Notes under the pieces: generated by a model
The model's input: only the letters and a program-made list of their open reading frames with translations
The model's database searches: none
What the model was told of the DNA's origin: nothing
Program-made: the position numbers and the translations under genes
Origin: Gemmiger sp. An120
GTDB taxonomy: Bacteria > Bacillota > Clostridia > Oscillospirales > Ruminococcaceae
Assembly (NCBI RefSeq): GCF_002160955.1
Contig: NZ_NFLN01000014.1
Span: forward strand, 1 to 64,000
Length of the DNA stretch: 64,000 nucleotides
Reading direction: 5' to 3'
In this document: positions 1 to 7,278 of the stretch, piece after piece
Numbering within the stretch: position 1 is the first letter of the stretch
How the letters are laid out: each line of letters opens with the position of its first letter

Positions 1-120
1 TTTTGCTGTAGTGCGGTTGGCGTTACCCGCTTCTATTTTAGCAAAAGGAGGTTCTTTTTTTCCGTATCAACGCTCGTGCTATATTCGCCCACAAGCATAG
101 CTTGTGGTTCTTATATGAAC
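1..120 (-). mobile_element. End of a second IS200-like element (cut by the window border)
   Basis: Bases 1-120 resemble the upstream end of the IS200 element at 2686-2822: a shared tagcaaa-rich stretch followed by a T-run, then a terminal hairpin of the same design. Here the hairpin is CCACAAGC (89-96), loop ATA, GCTTGTGG (100-107). In the other element it is CCACTCGC, loop CTA, GCGAGTGG. Orientation matches a transposase gene on the minus strand lying left of the window. Only the end is visible, so whether this copy still has a transposase cannot be judged. Confidence 0.6.
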
Positions 121-125
121 AGAGG

Positions 126-162
126 AAGGCCCCCTGCTGAATAGCAGGGGGCCTTCTCTTTT
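126..162. terminator. Bidirectional intrinsic terminator after the flavoprotein gene
   Basis: A perfect GC-rich stem (AAGGCCCCCTGCT / AGCAGGGGGCCTT, loop GAAT) followed by TCTCTTTT on the plus strand, with A-rich sequence on the other side. It sits about 20 bases past the stop codon of the minus-strand flavoprotein gene and separates it from the IS end. Confidence 0.75.
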
Positions 163-182
163 GCAGTGCCTTTTAAACAGAA

Positions 183-1898
183 TTACGCGCTCAGCTCAGT
201 GGCAGCGTTGGCGCCGGCGATGCGGCCGAACACCACGGACTGGCTGTAGCCGCCGGACTGCCAGGTGACCTCGCCGCAGGCGTACAGACCGTCCACGACA
301 GAGCCGTCCTCGAACAGCACACGGGCCTGCTCGTCACAGGCAACGCCGCCCTTGGTCATGTGCACGGCGCTGGCGGCCTTGCTCACGTAGTAGGGGCCCT
401 CGGCCAGGATGGCGCGCTCGGGGGTCAGGCCGAACTCGTCGGCGGTGCCGGCTTCGGCGTTGGCGTTGTAGGCCTCGAAGGTGGCCTTCAGGGTCTCGGC
501 GTCGCAGCCGATGATCTCGGCCACCTCGTCCAGGGTAGCGGCCTCGGCAAAGCGGCCTTCCTTGACCTGCTTGCGCACGTTGGCGTGGTCTTCCACCTTC
601 TGGGTGTCCACCACCATCCAGACGCTCTCCTGCTCACGGATGGGCTCGGCCAGTTCCAGCTCGCTGTTGCGCTCGTTCACAAAGCGCTCGCCGTTCTGGT
701 TCACCAGCACGGTGCCGGCGCCGCTGTTGGTCAGATCGCGGCTGGGCAGCAGGATCAGGGGGATCATGCGGATCTTGCCCATGTTCTCCAGCTTCATGCC
801 GTACTTTTCAAACACGGGCACAAAGTCGCCGGTGGCGCCCATCTGGTTGGAGGTGGCGTAGCCCACGTAGTCGGGGGCGTACTTCTCCAGCAGCTCCTGG
901 TTCCAGGAGAAGCCGCCGGTGGCGAGGATGGTCTTGCCCGCCAGGATGTTGTAGCTCTCGTTGTGGTTGGTGAGCACGCTCACGCCCTTGACAGCATTGT
1001 CTTCCATCACCAGGTCCACGCCGGCGGTGCCGGTGCGGATCTCCACGCCCAGGGCCAGGGCCTGCTTTTCCATCTCGCGCTGGATCATCTGGCCGGCGTA
1101 GTCGTCCTTGGTGGCCATGTGGTTGCGGCCGCCGTAGTTGTGGTCCAGGGTCACGCCGAAGCTGCGCAGCCAGGCGTCGATGACCTCCTCGCCGTCCGCC
1201 CAGACCTGCAGACGCTCGGGGGTGTTGCCCGCGTCCTTCATGTCCTCGATGAACTGCTCCTTGCTGTCCTCCACGCCGTTGGCCTTCTGGGCCTCGGAGT
1301 TGAACATGTCGTAGAAGTTCAGGTCGAACTTGCCGTTGCCGGACAGGATGTCCAGCTTTTCCACAACCAGCACGTTCAGGTCAGGGTTGGTCTCCTTGGC
1401 GGTGATGGCCGCGGCCAGACCGCTGGGGCCGCCGCCCACGATCACCAGATCGGTGGTCACGTCCTCCAGGGTGGTGGCCTCATACTCCTTCTTGTCGTTC
1501 ATGCCGATGGAAGGAGCCTCCATGCCGGCCTGAGCCATGGCATCCGCCACGGCGGCCTTGACCGCGTAGGAGGAGAAGGTGGCGCCGGACACGCTGTCCA
1601 CATCGGCGGTGTTAGCGGCCAGGATGCGCTCCTGCAGCAGCGGGAAGGCCCGCTCGATCACCACCAGGGACTCCTTGTTTTCACCCAGCTCCAGACCGGT
1701 GATGGTACCGTTCTCAATGGTCACGTCCACGGTCACGTCGCCGCCGTAGCCGCTGCCGGTGACGGTGAAGGTGCCGCCCTGGGCGGCAGACTGGCTTTCC
1801 GGGGCGGAGCTGCTGCTGCCGGAATTTCCGGACGCACAGCCGGCCAGCAGAGCCAGCGCCAGCAGGGCCGCCAACAGGGTCTTGCCGATGTTTTTCAT
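183..1898 (-). CDS. Lipoprotein flavin reductase (FMN-bind + FAD-binding fumarate reductase-like)
   Basis: A 571-residue extracytosolic flavoprotein of the fumarate/urocanate reductase family. Residues 1-21 are a lipoprotein signal with lipobox LAGC (Cys21). Residues about 40-125 form an FMN-bind domain with DSVSGATFSS at 101-110, the ApbE-type covalent flavinylation motif (acceptor Thr107). Residues about 148-571 are an FAD-binding domain with the dinucleotide motif VGGGPSG (154-160), GERFVNE (the family's active-site Arg region) and HMTKGG. The acceptor substrate cannot be told from sequence. The start was chosen because GGAGAG precedes it and it begins the signal peptide; an upstream in-frame extension lacks both. 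No apbE or electron-donor gene is adjacent. A TTGACA-17-TATCCT promoter lies upstream. Confidence 0.85.
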   Translation of the reverse strand: MKNIGKTLLAALLALALLAGCASGNSGSSSSAPESQSAAQGGTFTVTGSGYGGDVTVDVTIENGTITGLELGENKESLVVIERAFPLLQERILAANTADVDSVSGATFSSYAVKAAVADAMAQAGMEAPSIGMNDKKEYEATTLEDVTTDLVIVGGGPSGLAAAITAKETNPDLNVLVVEKLDILSGNGKFDLNFYDMFNSEAQKANGVEDSKEQFIEDMKDAGNTPERLQVWADGEEVIDAWLRSFGVTLDHNYGGRNHMATKDDYAGQMIQREMEKQALALGVEIRTGTAGVDLVMEDNAVKGVSVLTNHNESYNILAGKTILATGGFSWNQELLEKYAPDYVGYATSNQMGATGDFVPVFEKYGMKLENMGKIRMIPLILLPSRDLTNSGAGTVLVNQNGERFVNERNSELELAEPIREQESVWMVVDTQKVEDHANVRKQVKEGRFAEAATLDEVAEIIGCDAETLKATFEAYNANAEAGTADEFGLTPERAILAEGPYYVSKAASAVHMTKGGVACDEQARVLFEDGSVVDGLYACGEVTWQSGGYSQSVVFGRIAGANAATELSA

Positions 1899-1979
1899 GT
1901 GTACACTCTCCTTTTCTTTTCTCTGGGGTGCGGCGGGCCCAAAGCCCTCTTCGGCCGCCGCGTCCACGGGTGCAAAGAC

Positions 1980-2008
1980 AGGATACCAGACTGTTACATC
2001 TCTGTCAA
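1980..2008 (-). promoter_or_regulatory. Sigma-70-type promoter for the flavoprotein gene
   Basis: Minus strand: -35 TTGACA (2008-2003), 17-base spacer, -10 TATCCT (1985-1980). It predicts a start near 1973 and a leader of about 75 bases. The rest of 1899-2160 shows no gene. Confidence 0.7.
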
Positions 2009-2122
2009 TAGGCATTTGCGGCCTGTGCAAAATCGACCGGTTTCCCGCCTTTTTTGGCCGCTGCGGTGCAAAAACAGTATGCCCCTGTTGCGGGCAAATT
2101 TTACGCGGGGCATAATAAATAT

Positions 2123-2146
2123 CCCCCGGCAAAGCCGGGGGTTTTT
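2123..2146 (+). terminator. Intrinsic terminator hairpin beside the IS200 element
   Basis: CCCCCGGC, loop AAA, GCCGGGGG (2123-2141), then TTTTT on the plus strand. No plus-strand gene feeds it, so it may insulate the flavoprotein promoter region from the element, or be a relic of the insertion site. Confidence 0.6.
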
Positions 2147-2250
2147 CATATGCGGGCATAGCCCTAGAATACTAGCGTGCGCGTCACGTCACGCAAGTAC
2201 GGTCTGCCAGCCGCGAAGGTTCTGTTACTTGCCGCCCGTAAACGGGCCCG

Positions 2251-2685
2251 TTAGAAGTTTGGCATGGTCAGCTGCTCTCCTGCTTTGTCCTGCTCGTACT
2301 GACGTTGGATGTACTCCTGTATCTTCTTTGCATTTTTTCCTGCCGTGTCCACGTAGTATCCACAGCACCAGAATTCCCGGTTCCGATATTTATATTTCAG
2401 TTCCGGAAACTTCTCGTACAGCATCAGGCTGCTCTTCCCTTTCAGGTACCCCATGAAACTCGCCACCGCTATCTTTGGTGGTATCTCGATCAGCATGTGA
2501 ATGTGGTCCGGGCACACCTCCGCTTCGATGATCTTGATTCCTTTCCAATTACATAGCGTTCTCAGAATGCTTCCAATTTCTCTTCTTTTCTCTCCGAAGA
2601 ATACCTTCCTCCTGTATTTTGGTGTGAACACCACATGATATTTGCAATTCCAACTGGTATGCGATAAACTATTTACGTCGTTCAT
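2251..2685 (-). CDS. tnpA: IS200 TnpA transposase (Y1 HUH)
   Basis: A 144-residue single-strand transposase. It has the family N-terminus around KYHVVFTPKYRRK, the HUH metal-binding motif HIH at residues 61-63, and the candidate nucleophile Tyr125 in KIQEYIQRQ. Length and motifs fit an intact enzyme. The Shine-Dalgarno GGGAGG is 10 bases upstream but lies in one arm of an 11-bp inverted repeat (see 2697-2752), the familiar way IS200 transposase translation is held low. No tnpB/IscB/IS605 accessory gene is present. Confidence 0.92.
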   Translation of the reverse strand: MNDVNSLSHTSWNCKYHVVFTPKYRRKVFFGEKRREIGSILRTLCNWKGIKIIEAEVCPDHIHMLIEIPPKIAVASFMGYLKGKSSLMLYEKFPELKYKYRNREFWCCGYYVDTAGKNAKKIQEYIQRQYEQDKAGEQLTMPNF

Positions 2686-2696
2686 TTTTGAATGAC

Positions 2697-2752
2697 CTCC
2701 CTTTGCTTGCTTGTGCAGTTGGCAGACCGCACTCCCAGTATAGCAAAGGGAG
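2697..2752 (-). promoter_or_regulatory. Leader hairpin masking the tnpA ribosome binding site
   Basis: CTCCCTTTGCT (minus strand, 2752-2742) is the exact complement of AGCAAAGGGAG (2707-2697), which contains the tnpA Shine-Dalgarno. The 11-bp perfect stem would close a loop of 34 bases. A competing, shorter stem (ACTCCC/GGGAGT, 2731-2753) uses the same upstream arm. Confidence 0.65.
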
Positions 2753-2822
2753 TTTTTCTTTTTCCATTATCGACATTAGTCTTCTTTTGAACCACTCGCC
2801 TAGCGAGTGGTTTTCGGTATAC

Positions 2823-2860
2823 AAAAAGCGCCCCGGTGCGGGCAGCACCGGGGCGCTTTG
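2823..2860. terminator. Terminator of the pgi-sulfatase operon
   Basis: A 15-bp perfect stem AAAGCGCCCCGGTGC / GCACCGGGGCGCTTT with a 5-base loop, giving a T-run (CTTTTTG) on the minus strand just past the sulfatase stop codon. Confidence 0.85.
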
Positions 2861-2880
2861 AGGGGTACAGGACAAACGGC

Positions 2881-4515
2881 TCAGGGGCGGGAATCCGGGT
2901 CGCCGCCTTGGGCCAGGCGGGCGGCCCAGGCCAGCACCCGGGCCATGGGGATGTTCTCCCGGGCCATGGCCAGCACCCGTTCTTTTTGTTCCGGCGGGCA
3001 GAACCGCTTGACCCGGGCCCAGAGCATCTCGCCGGTAAAACGGCCGTCGTAGGCAAAGGGCACCGCGTCGCAGGTGGCCTGGTACCAGCCCAGCATGGCC
3101 AGCCGCAGCTGGGCCAGAACCTCCGCCAGCGCCGGGTCGGCAATGCGGTTGACGGTTTCGTGGGGGTCGGTTTCCAGATCGAACAGCTGGTCCTCCTCAT
3201 ACAGGCGGCGCACATACTTGTAGCGTTCGGTGCGCAGCATGGTGGCCTTGCCGTGGGCCACGTCGTCCTCCTGGGCCTTGAGCCGGGGATAGTACTCGTT
3301 GGCGGGCTGCACCCCCTCGGGGCCGTTGGCGTGGCTCTCGTCGCAGTGCACCTCGCCCGCCAGGCGGCCGCCCTCGCAGCAGGCGTAGGGGCGCAGCGGC
3401 GCGGCCGGGTCGGCCAGGCTGGCCCGCAGGCTGCGGCCAAAGTGGGTATGGTCCGGGGCCACCCCCGCCAGATCCATCACGGTGGCGTACACGTCCACCA
3501 GTTCGGCCAGGCCGTCCCGCACACCGGGCACCAGGGATACACCTTTCGGCGGCTTGATCAGCAGCGGCACCCGCACCAGATCCTCCGGGAAGGTATTCTG
3601 GCACTTTTCCGACAGGCCCGCCCGGCCCTGGTAATCCCCATGGTCGCTGAAAAAGAAGATGGCGCAGTCGTCGTAGATACCGGCCTCTTTGAGGCCGTCG
3701 CACAGGCGGCGGAACTGCTCGTCCACCTTTTTGCACATGGCGGCATAGCAGGCCCGCAGCTCATCCCAGTCGGCTTCGGTGTAGGCCTGCATGCCCTGGC
3801 CCTGGCGGATCAGGGTCTCGATGCGGGGTTCGCCCTCCACCGGCCCGGCGGGGCAGCGGGGCGGCAGGGCCGACCGGTCGATGGCGGAGAAATACGGCTC
3901 CTCCGCCTGGTAGGGCGGGTGGGGCCATATGAGCCCCAGGAACATACACAGGGGCTTGTCCCCGGGCACCGGGGTGCGGATGCGGCGCAGGGCGGCGTCC
4001 ACGATCTGGTCGTCCTCGCTGTAGTTGCGGCCCCGGCCGTCGGTTTTCAGGCGGCCCTTGTAGTGGCTGAAATAGTCCTTGCCGCCCGGCTCGCCCCGGG
4101 GGTTCTCCCGCTCCGGGCCGGGGGCGGGGGGCTCGTCGCCCCCGTAGAACACCTCGTCCGCATGGCGGGCAAAGGCGTCCGGGTCCTGCCCGGGCAGAAA
4201 GTCGTTGCGGGCGTTCATCCACACATGGTAGCCGGCGGCTTTCAGTTCGCTGAACAGGCTGCTCTCCTCCCCGTGCAGCATATACCGCATGGTACGGTGG
4301 CCGTGCACATGGGGGTACTGCCCGGTGAGGAAGCTGCACCGGCTGGGCACACAGACCGGGTTCTGGCAATAGGCATGCCGGTAGCTGGCCGCCTGCCCGG
4401 CCGCCAGCGCGTCCAGAAAGGGGGTCTGGGCGGCGGGGTTTTCTCCCAGATGAGCCAGGGCGTCCGCCCGCATCTGGTCCGGGTTGAACAGGATGATATG
4501 GGGTCGTTTGGCCAT
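2881..4515 (-). CDS. Type I (formylglycine) sulfatase
   Basis: A 544-residue sulfatase of the alkaline-phosphatase fold. The activation motif CVPSR (Cys55), continued by CSFLTGQYPH, marks a Cys-type enzyme whose Cys55 must be oxidised to formylglycine. FNPDQMRAD near the N-terminus supplies a metal-ligand Asp, and FFFSDHGDYQG holds the Asp/His pair of the active site. The C-terminal RTERYKYV...LFDLETDPHE stretch is typical of arylsulfatases. There is no signal peptide, so it looks cytosolic. A strong GGAAAGGAG precedes the ATG, and the pgi stop codon lies only 17 bases upstream, which suggests coupling. The likely role is desulfation of an imported sulfated sugar. The maturase candidate is encoded at 55165 in this window. 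Confidence 0.93.
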   Translation of the reverse strand: MAKRPHIILFNPDQMRADALAHLGENPAAQTPFLDALAAGQAASYRHAYCQNPVCVPSRCSFLTGQYPHVHGHRTMRYMLHGEESSLFSELKAAGYHVWMNARNDFLPGQDPDAFARHADEVFYGGDEPPAPGPERENPRGEPGGKDYFSHYKGRLKTDGRGRNYSEDDQIVDAALRRIRTPVPGDKPLCMFLGLIWPHPPYQAEEPYFSAIDRSALPPRCPAGPVEGEPRIETLIRQGQGMQAYTEADWDELRACYAAMCKKVDEQFRRLCDGLKEAGIYDDCAIFFFSDHGDYQGRAGLSEKCQNTFPEDLVRVPLLIKPPKGVSLVPGVRDGLAELVDVYATVMDLAGVAPDHTHFGRSLRASLADPAAPLRPYACCEGGRLAGEVHCDESHANGPEGVQPANEYYPRLKAQEDDVAHGKATMLRTERYKYVRRLYEEDQLFDLETDPHETVNRIADPALAEVLAQLRLAMLGWYQATCDAVPFAYDGRFTGEMLWARVKRFCPPEQKERVLAMARENIPMARVLAWAARLAQGGDPDSRP

Positions 4516-4532
4516 GGCCGTACTCCTTTCCT

Positions 4533-5801
4533 TTACGCGCCGGGCTTGCCCAGGGCGCGGAACATCCAGCCCTTGTAGGCCTCCACGCCGGGCTGGTCAA
4601 AGGGATTCACCCCCAGCAGTTCGGCGGACAGGTAGCAGGCAAACTGGAAGAAGTAGAACAGCCCGCCCAGGTTTTCCTCGTCCACCCGGTCGATGGTCAG
4701 GGTCACACAGGGCAGGGTGGCGCTGTGGGCGGTGCGGGTGGCGGCAAAGGCGGCCCGGTTCAGGTCTTCAAAGTCCTTGTCGTCCAGGTAGCCGAAGCCG
4801 TCCTCCACCCCGTCGGGCGCCAGGGACAGGGACGCCTGCTGCTCCTTCACGTTCAGGAAGGTCTCAAACAGGATATGGGTGCCGTCCTGGATAAACTGGC
4901 CCAGGCTGTGCAGCTGTTCGCTGAATTCGCCGGTCACCGGCAGCAGGCCCCGGCCGTCCTTGCCCTCGCTCTCGGCAAACAGCTGCTCCCACCATTTGAA
5001 CAGGCCCTTCATGCGGGGCTCAAAGCAGCTGAGCAGTTCGGCCCGGTAGCCCTTCTGCCACAGCAGGTAACGCAGCGCGGCGTACTGCAGAGCGGGGTTT
5101 TCGTCGGCGGGCTGGCGGCGCAGGGCGGCGGCCATTTTCTCCGCGCCCCGGCACAGGGCGGCCACATCCGCGCCGGCGGCGGCCATGGGCATCAGATGCA
5201 CCGGGCTCAGGGCGGTGAACCGGCCCCCGATCGGCTCCGGGAAAGGCAGGAAAGTATATCCCTGCTCCTTGGCCAGCTTCTCCAGCGAACTGCCCGGGGT
5301 GCCGGTGCAGAGGATGCGGCGGGCGGCTTCCTGCTTGCCGTAGCGGTCGGTCAGCCAGCGGCGCAGCACCCGGAAGGAGGCGCCGGGCTCCAGCGTTTCA
5401 AAGTTTTTGGCGATGCAGTCGATCACCGGGCTGCGGCCCTCCAGCTGGGCCAGCATCCTGTTCATGGCGTGGGGGCTGAGGGTGTTGCCCGCCCAGACGA
5501 TCCGCATGCCGCCGGGCAGGTCCAGCGCCTCCACCACGGTGCGGGCGGCGTTGTTGCTGCCGCCCACCCCGATCACCACAAAGGTATCGGCAAAGCCGCG
5601 CAGCTGCTGCGCCAGGGCGGCGGCCCGCCCGGCCCAGTCCTGCCCGCCCCAGAGGGTGGGATCCAGCCAGCCCAGGCTGTCGGCATAGCGTTCCTCGCCG
5701 GCCTGGGCGCGGGCCAGCACCGGGGCGGCTTCGGCGGCCGCGGCCTGCCATTCGGCCTGGGTAACGGCGCCGGTCTGATCGGTCAGTTCCAATGTAAGCA
5801 T
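4533..5801 (-). CDS. pgi: Glucose-6-phosphate isomerase
   Basis: A 422-residue aldose-ketose isomerase interconverting glucose-6-P and fructose-6-P. SIS-fold landmarks are GVGGSNNAARTVVEAL (sugar-phosphate loop), the PGI signature GGRFTALSPVH, GEFSEQLHSLGQF, and the C-terminal NPFDQPGVEAYKG that carries the catalytic Lys region. Length is slightly below the roughly 450 usual in Firmicutes. The start has AAAGGAGAA eight bases upstream. Sitting between a sugar-responsive ROK regulator and a sulfatase, it may serve a dedicated sugar-catabolic unit rather than being the only glycolytic copy. Confidence 0.93.
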   Translation of the reverse strand: MLTLELTDQTGAVTQAEWQAAAAEAAPVLARAQAGEERYADSLGWLDPTLWGGQDWAGRAAALAQQLRGFADTFVVIGVGGSNNAARTVVEALDLPGGMRIVWAGNTLSPHAMNRMLAQLEGRSPVIDCIAKNFETLEPGASFRVLRRWLTDRYGKQEAARRILCTGTPGSSLEKLAKEQGYTFLPFPEPIGGRFTALSPVHLMPMAAAGADVAALCRGAEKMAAALRRQPADENPALQYAALRYLLWQKGYRAELLSCFEPRMKGLFKWWEQLFAESEGKDGRGLLPVTGEFSEQLHSLGQFIQDGTHILFETFLNVKEQQASLSLAPDGVEDGFGYLDDKDFEDLNRAAFAATRTAHSATLPCVTLTIDRVDEENLGGLFYFFQFACYLSAELLGVNPFDQPGVEAYKGWMFRALGKPGA

Positions 5802-5845
5802 GATGTTCTCCTTTCGGCTGGGGGAGGGGAACCCTCCCGGTGTTA

Positions 5846-5866
5846 TTTCTTAAAAGTTTTACATAA
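5846..5866. promoter_or_regulatory. Operator-like motif before pgi, shared with the ROK gene
   Basis: TTTCTTAAAAG followed by TTTTACATAA. The core TAAAA-G-TTTTA is a perfect dyad. The same TTTCTTAAAAG string recurs at 7130-7140 before the ROK regulator gene. Confidence 0.55.
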
Positions 5867-5877
5867 TTCAGAAAACG

Positions 5878-5901
5878 CGGCCCCCGCCGGAGCGGGGGAA
5901 A
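5878..5901 (-). terminator. Weak terminator-like hairpin after the ROK gene
   Basis: CCCCGC-TCCG-GCGGGG on the minus strand, followed after a few bases by TTTTCT. It could end ROK transcription before pgi or allow partial readthrough. Confidence 0.45.
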
Positions 5902-5904
5902 GCG

Positions 5905-7104
5905 TCAGGCCAGCAGGGTATGGCGGATCACATGGGCGGCGGCGCCCAGCGCGCCGGTAAGCGGGGCGTCGGGCATAAATTCCACCGGGGCCTCCTGGGC
6001 CGACAGGCCGAACAGGTTGGCCCGCAGAACCTGCAAAAACCGTTCCCGGTGGACGGCGGGGGTAAAGATGCGCCCGTCGGCGGCCAGCAGGTCGGGCCCG
6101 ATGAAGTTGAACAGATTAGCGGCGGCCAGGCCCAGGGCATCCACCGCCTCGTCCAGCAGGGTAGCCACGGCGGGTTCCTCGTCCCGCACCGCCAGCAGGT
6201 CGGCCATATCGGAGGCGCGTCCGGCCAGGCGGGCGGCCAGCGCGGGGGCTTTGCCCGCCGCCAGCAGGCCGGCGGCCCGGGCGGTGAGGGCGGCTTCGCC
6301 GGCCAGCGCCTCCAGGCAGCCCCGCCGCCCGCAGCCCGGGCAGACCGGCCCGCCCGGCTGCAGAATGGTGTGGCCGATCTCCCCGGCGGTGGCCCGGGCG
6401 CCGGCCAGCAGATCGTTGTGGATCATCAGCGGGCAGGCGATGCCCTTGGACACAAACAGGTAGGCAAAGGTGGCGGGGGCGGGTTCGCCGCTGAGCATAT
6501 CCCGCCACAGCGCCCGCATCCGCACGTTGTTGTCCGCCCAGACCGGGCGGCCCAGAGCCTGGGCCAGATCGTCCGCCAGCGGGCGGCCGGTCCAGCTTTC
6601 CTGCAGGCCGGTGCGCAGCACGCCCCGGCCGCTCTCCACAAAGCCGGGCAGGCCGATCCCCACACCCAGCAGCCGCCCTTCCGGGGCGGCGGCGCAGAGG
6701 GGTTCCAGCAGGCGGGCGGTATCGGCCAGCATCTGGTTATAGTCGGCGGGGGGCGGCGGGCCCTGGGTCTGGCAGCGCACGGTGCCCCGCAAATCGGTCA
6801 GGCAGGCGTGGGTGCCGTAGGGGCCCAGTTCCACCCCCACTGCAAAGCCCGCTTCCGGGCGGAAATCCACCAGCATGGCGGGCCGCCCGCCCAGGCTGCC
6901 GGGGGCGGCCTCGTCCGGGGTTTCGGTGAGCAGGCCCTCCTCCAGCATGGCGGCCACGCTGGTGGTGACGGTGGGCAGCGAGACCCCCAGTTCCCGCGCC
7001 AGACGGTTGCGAGCCACCGGCCCCTGCCGGTAGATGGCCCGGCGAAGCTGCCGTCGGTTCAGCGCCTTGATCTGGACCAGGCTGGCCCCTTTTTCGGTTT
7101 GCAT
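5905..7104 (-). CDS. ROK-family transcriptional regulator
   Basis: A 399-residue protein. An N-terminal winged helix (about 15-65; recognition helix around LGVSLPTVTTSVAAMLE) is fused to a ROK sugar-kinase-like domain. The zinc site CPGCGRRGCLE with the preceding GEIGH is intact, and WADNNVRMRAL corresponds to the sugar-binding Asp region. The architecture is that of NagC/Mlc/XylR-type repressors that release DNA on binding a sugar or sugar phosphate. It lies upstream of and co-directional with pgi-sulfatase. A shared TTTCTTAAAAG motif precedes both transcription units, suggesting autoregulation and control of the neighbours. The effector is unknown. Confidence 0.9.
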   Translation of the reverse strand: MQTEKGASLVQIKALNRRQLRRAIYRQGPVARNRLARELGVSLPTVTTSVAAMLEEGLLTETPDEAAPGSLGGRPAMLVDFRPEAGFAVGVELGPYGTHACLTDLRGTVRCQTQGPPPPADYNQMLADTARLLEPLCAAAPEGRLLGVGIGLPGFVESGRGVLRTGLQESWTGRPLADDLAQALGRPVWADNNVRMRALWRDMLSGEPAPATFAYLFVSKGIACPLMIHNDLLAGARATAGEIGHTILQPGGPVCPGCGRRGCLEALAGEAALTARAAGLLAAGKAPALAARLAGRASDMADLLAVRDEEPAVATLLDEAVDALGLAAANLFNFIGPDLLAADGRIFTPAVHRERFLQVLRANLFGLSAQEAPVEFMPDAPLTGALGAAAHVIRHTLLA

Positions 7105-7129
7105 GGGCGGATTCCTTTCCTTTTGCAGG

Positions 7130-7150
7130 TTTCTTAAAAGCGTTAACTAT
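7130..7150. promoter_or_regulatory. Operator-like motif before the ROK gene
   Basis: TTTCTTAAAAG then CGTTAACTAT, containing TTAA-N5-TTAA. It lies just downstream of the -10 of the ROK promoter, where a bound repressor would block transcription. Confidence 0.55.
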
Positions 7151-7158
7151 CCGGTTTC

Positions 7159-7187
7159 AGCATACCATCTTCTTCGGCCTTGCGCAA
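7159..7187 (-). promoter_or_regulatory. Promoter of the ROK gene
   Basis: Minus strand: -35 TTGCGC (7187-7182), 17-base spacer, -10 TATGCT (7164-7159). The operator-like motif at 7130-7150 overlaps the predicted start site. Confidence 0.6.
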
Positions 7188-7278
7188 GCGGCATCCCGCA
7201 CAAAACCCGGCACAGATTTTCAGCATCTTGCCGGACAGCAAACGGCGGAGGCCCCGGGCCCCCGCTGTTTATGCTCTG

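Larger units (their letters stand above)
2160..2822 (-). mobile_element. IS200/IS605-family insertion sequence, single tnpA
   Basis: A compact element with only a Y1 transposase gene and subterminal palindromes instead of terminal inverted repeats, as known for IS200. One end carries the hairpin at 2792-2810 (8-bp stem, CTA loop). The other carries the GCCCGT/ACGGGC palindrome at 2234-2247. The element is visibly more AT-rich than its surroundings, which suggests transfer from another host. It lies directly beyond the sulfatase terminator (2823-2860). The exact cleavage points are estimates. Confidence 0.7.

Noticed and set aside
360-2456. Long open frame on the plus strand opposite the flavoprotein and IS genes
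   Set aside because: It is a GC-rich antisense shadow with His/Gly/Ala/Val-rich, non-protein-like composition, spanning several real genes and lacking a ribosome site.
2160-2822. IS605-type element with an OMEGA RNA and TnpB
   Set aside because: There is no tnpB or iscB reading frame and too little room; this is a tnpA-only IS200.
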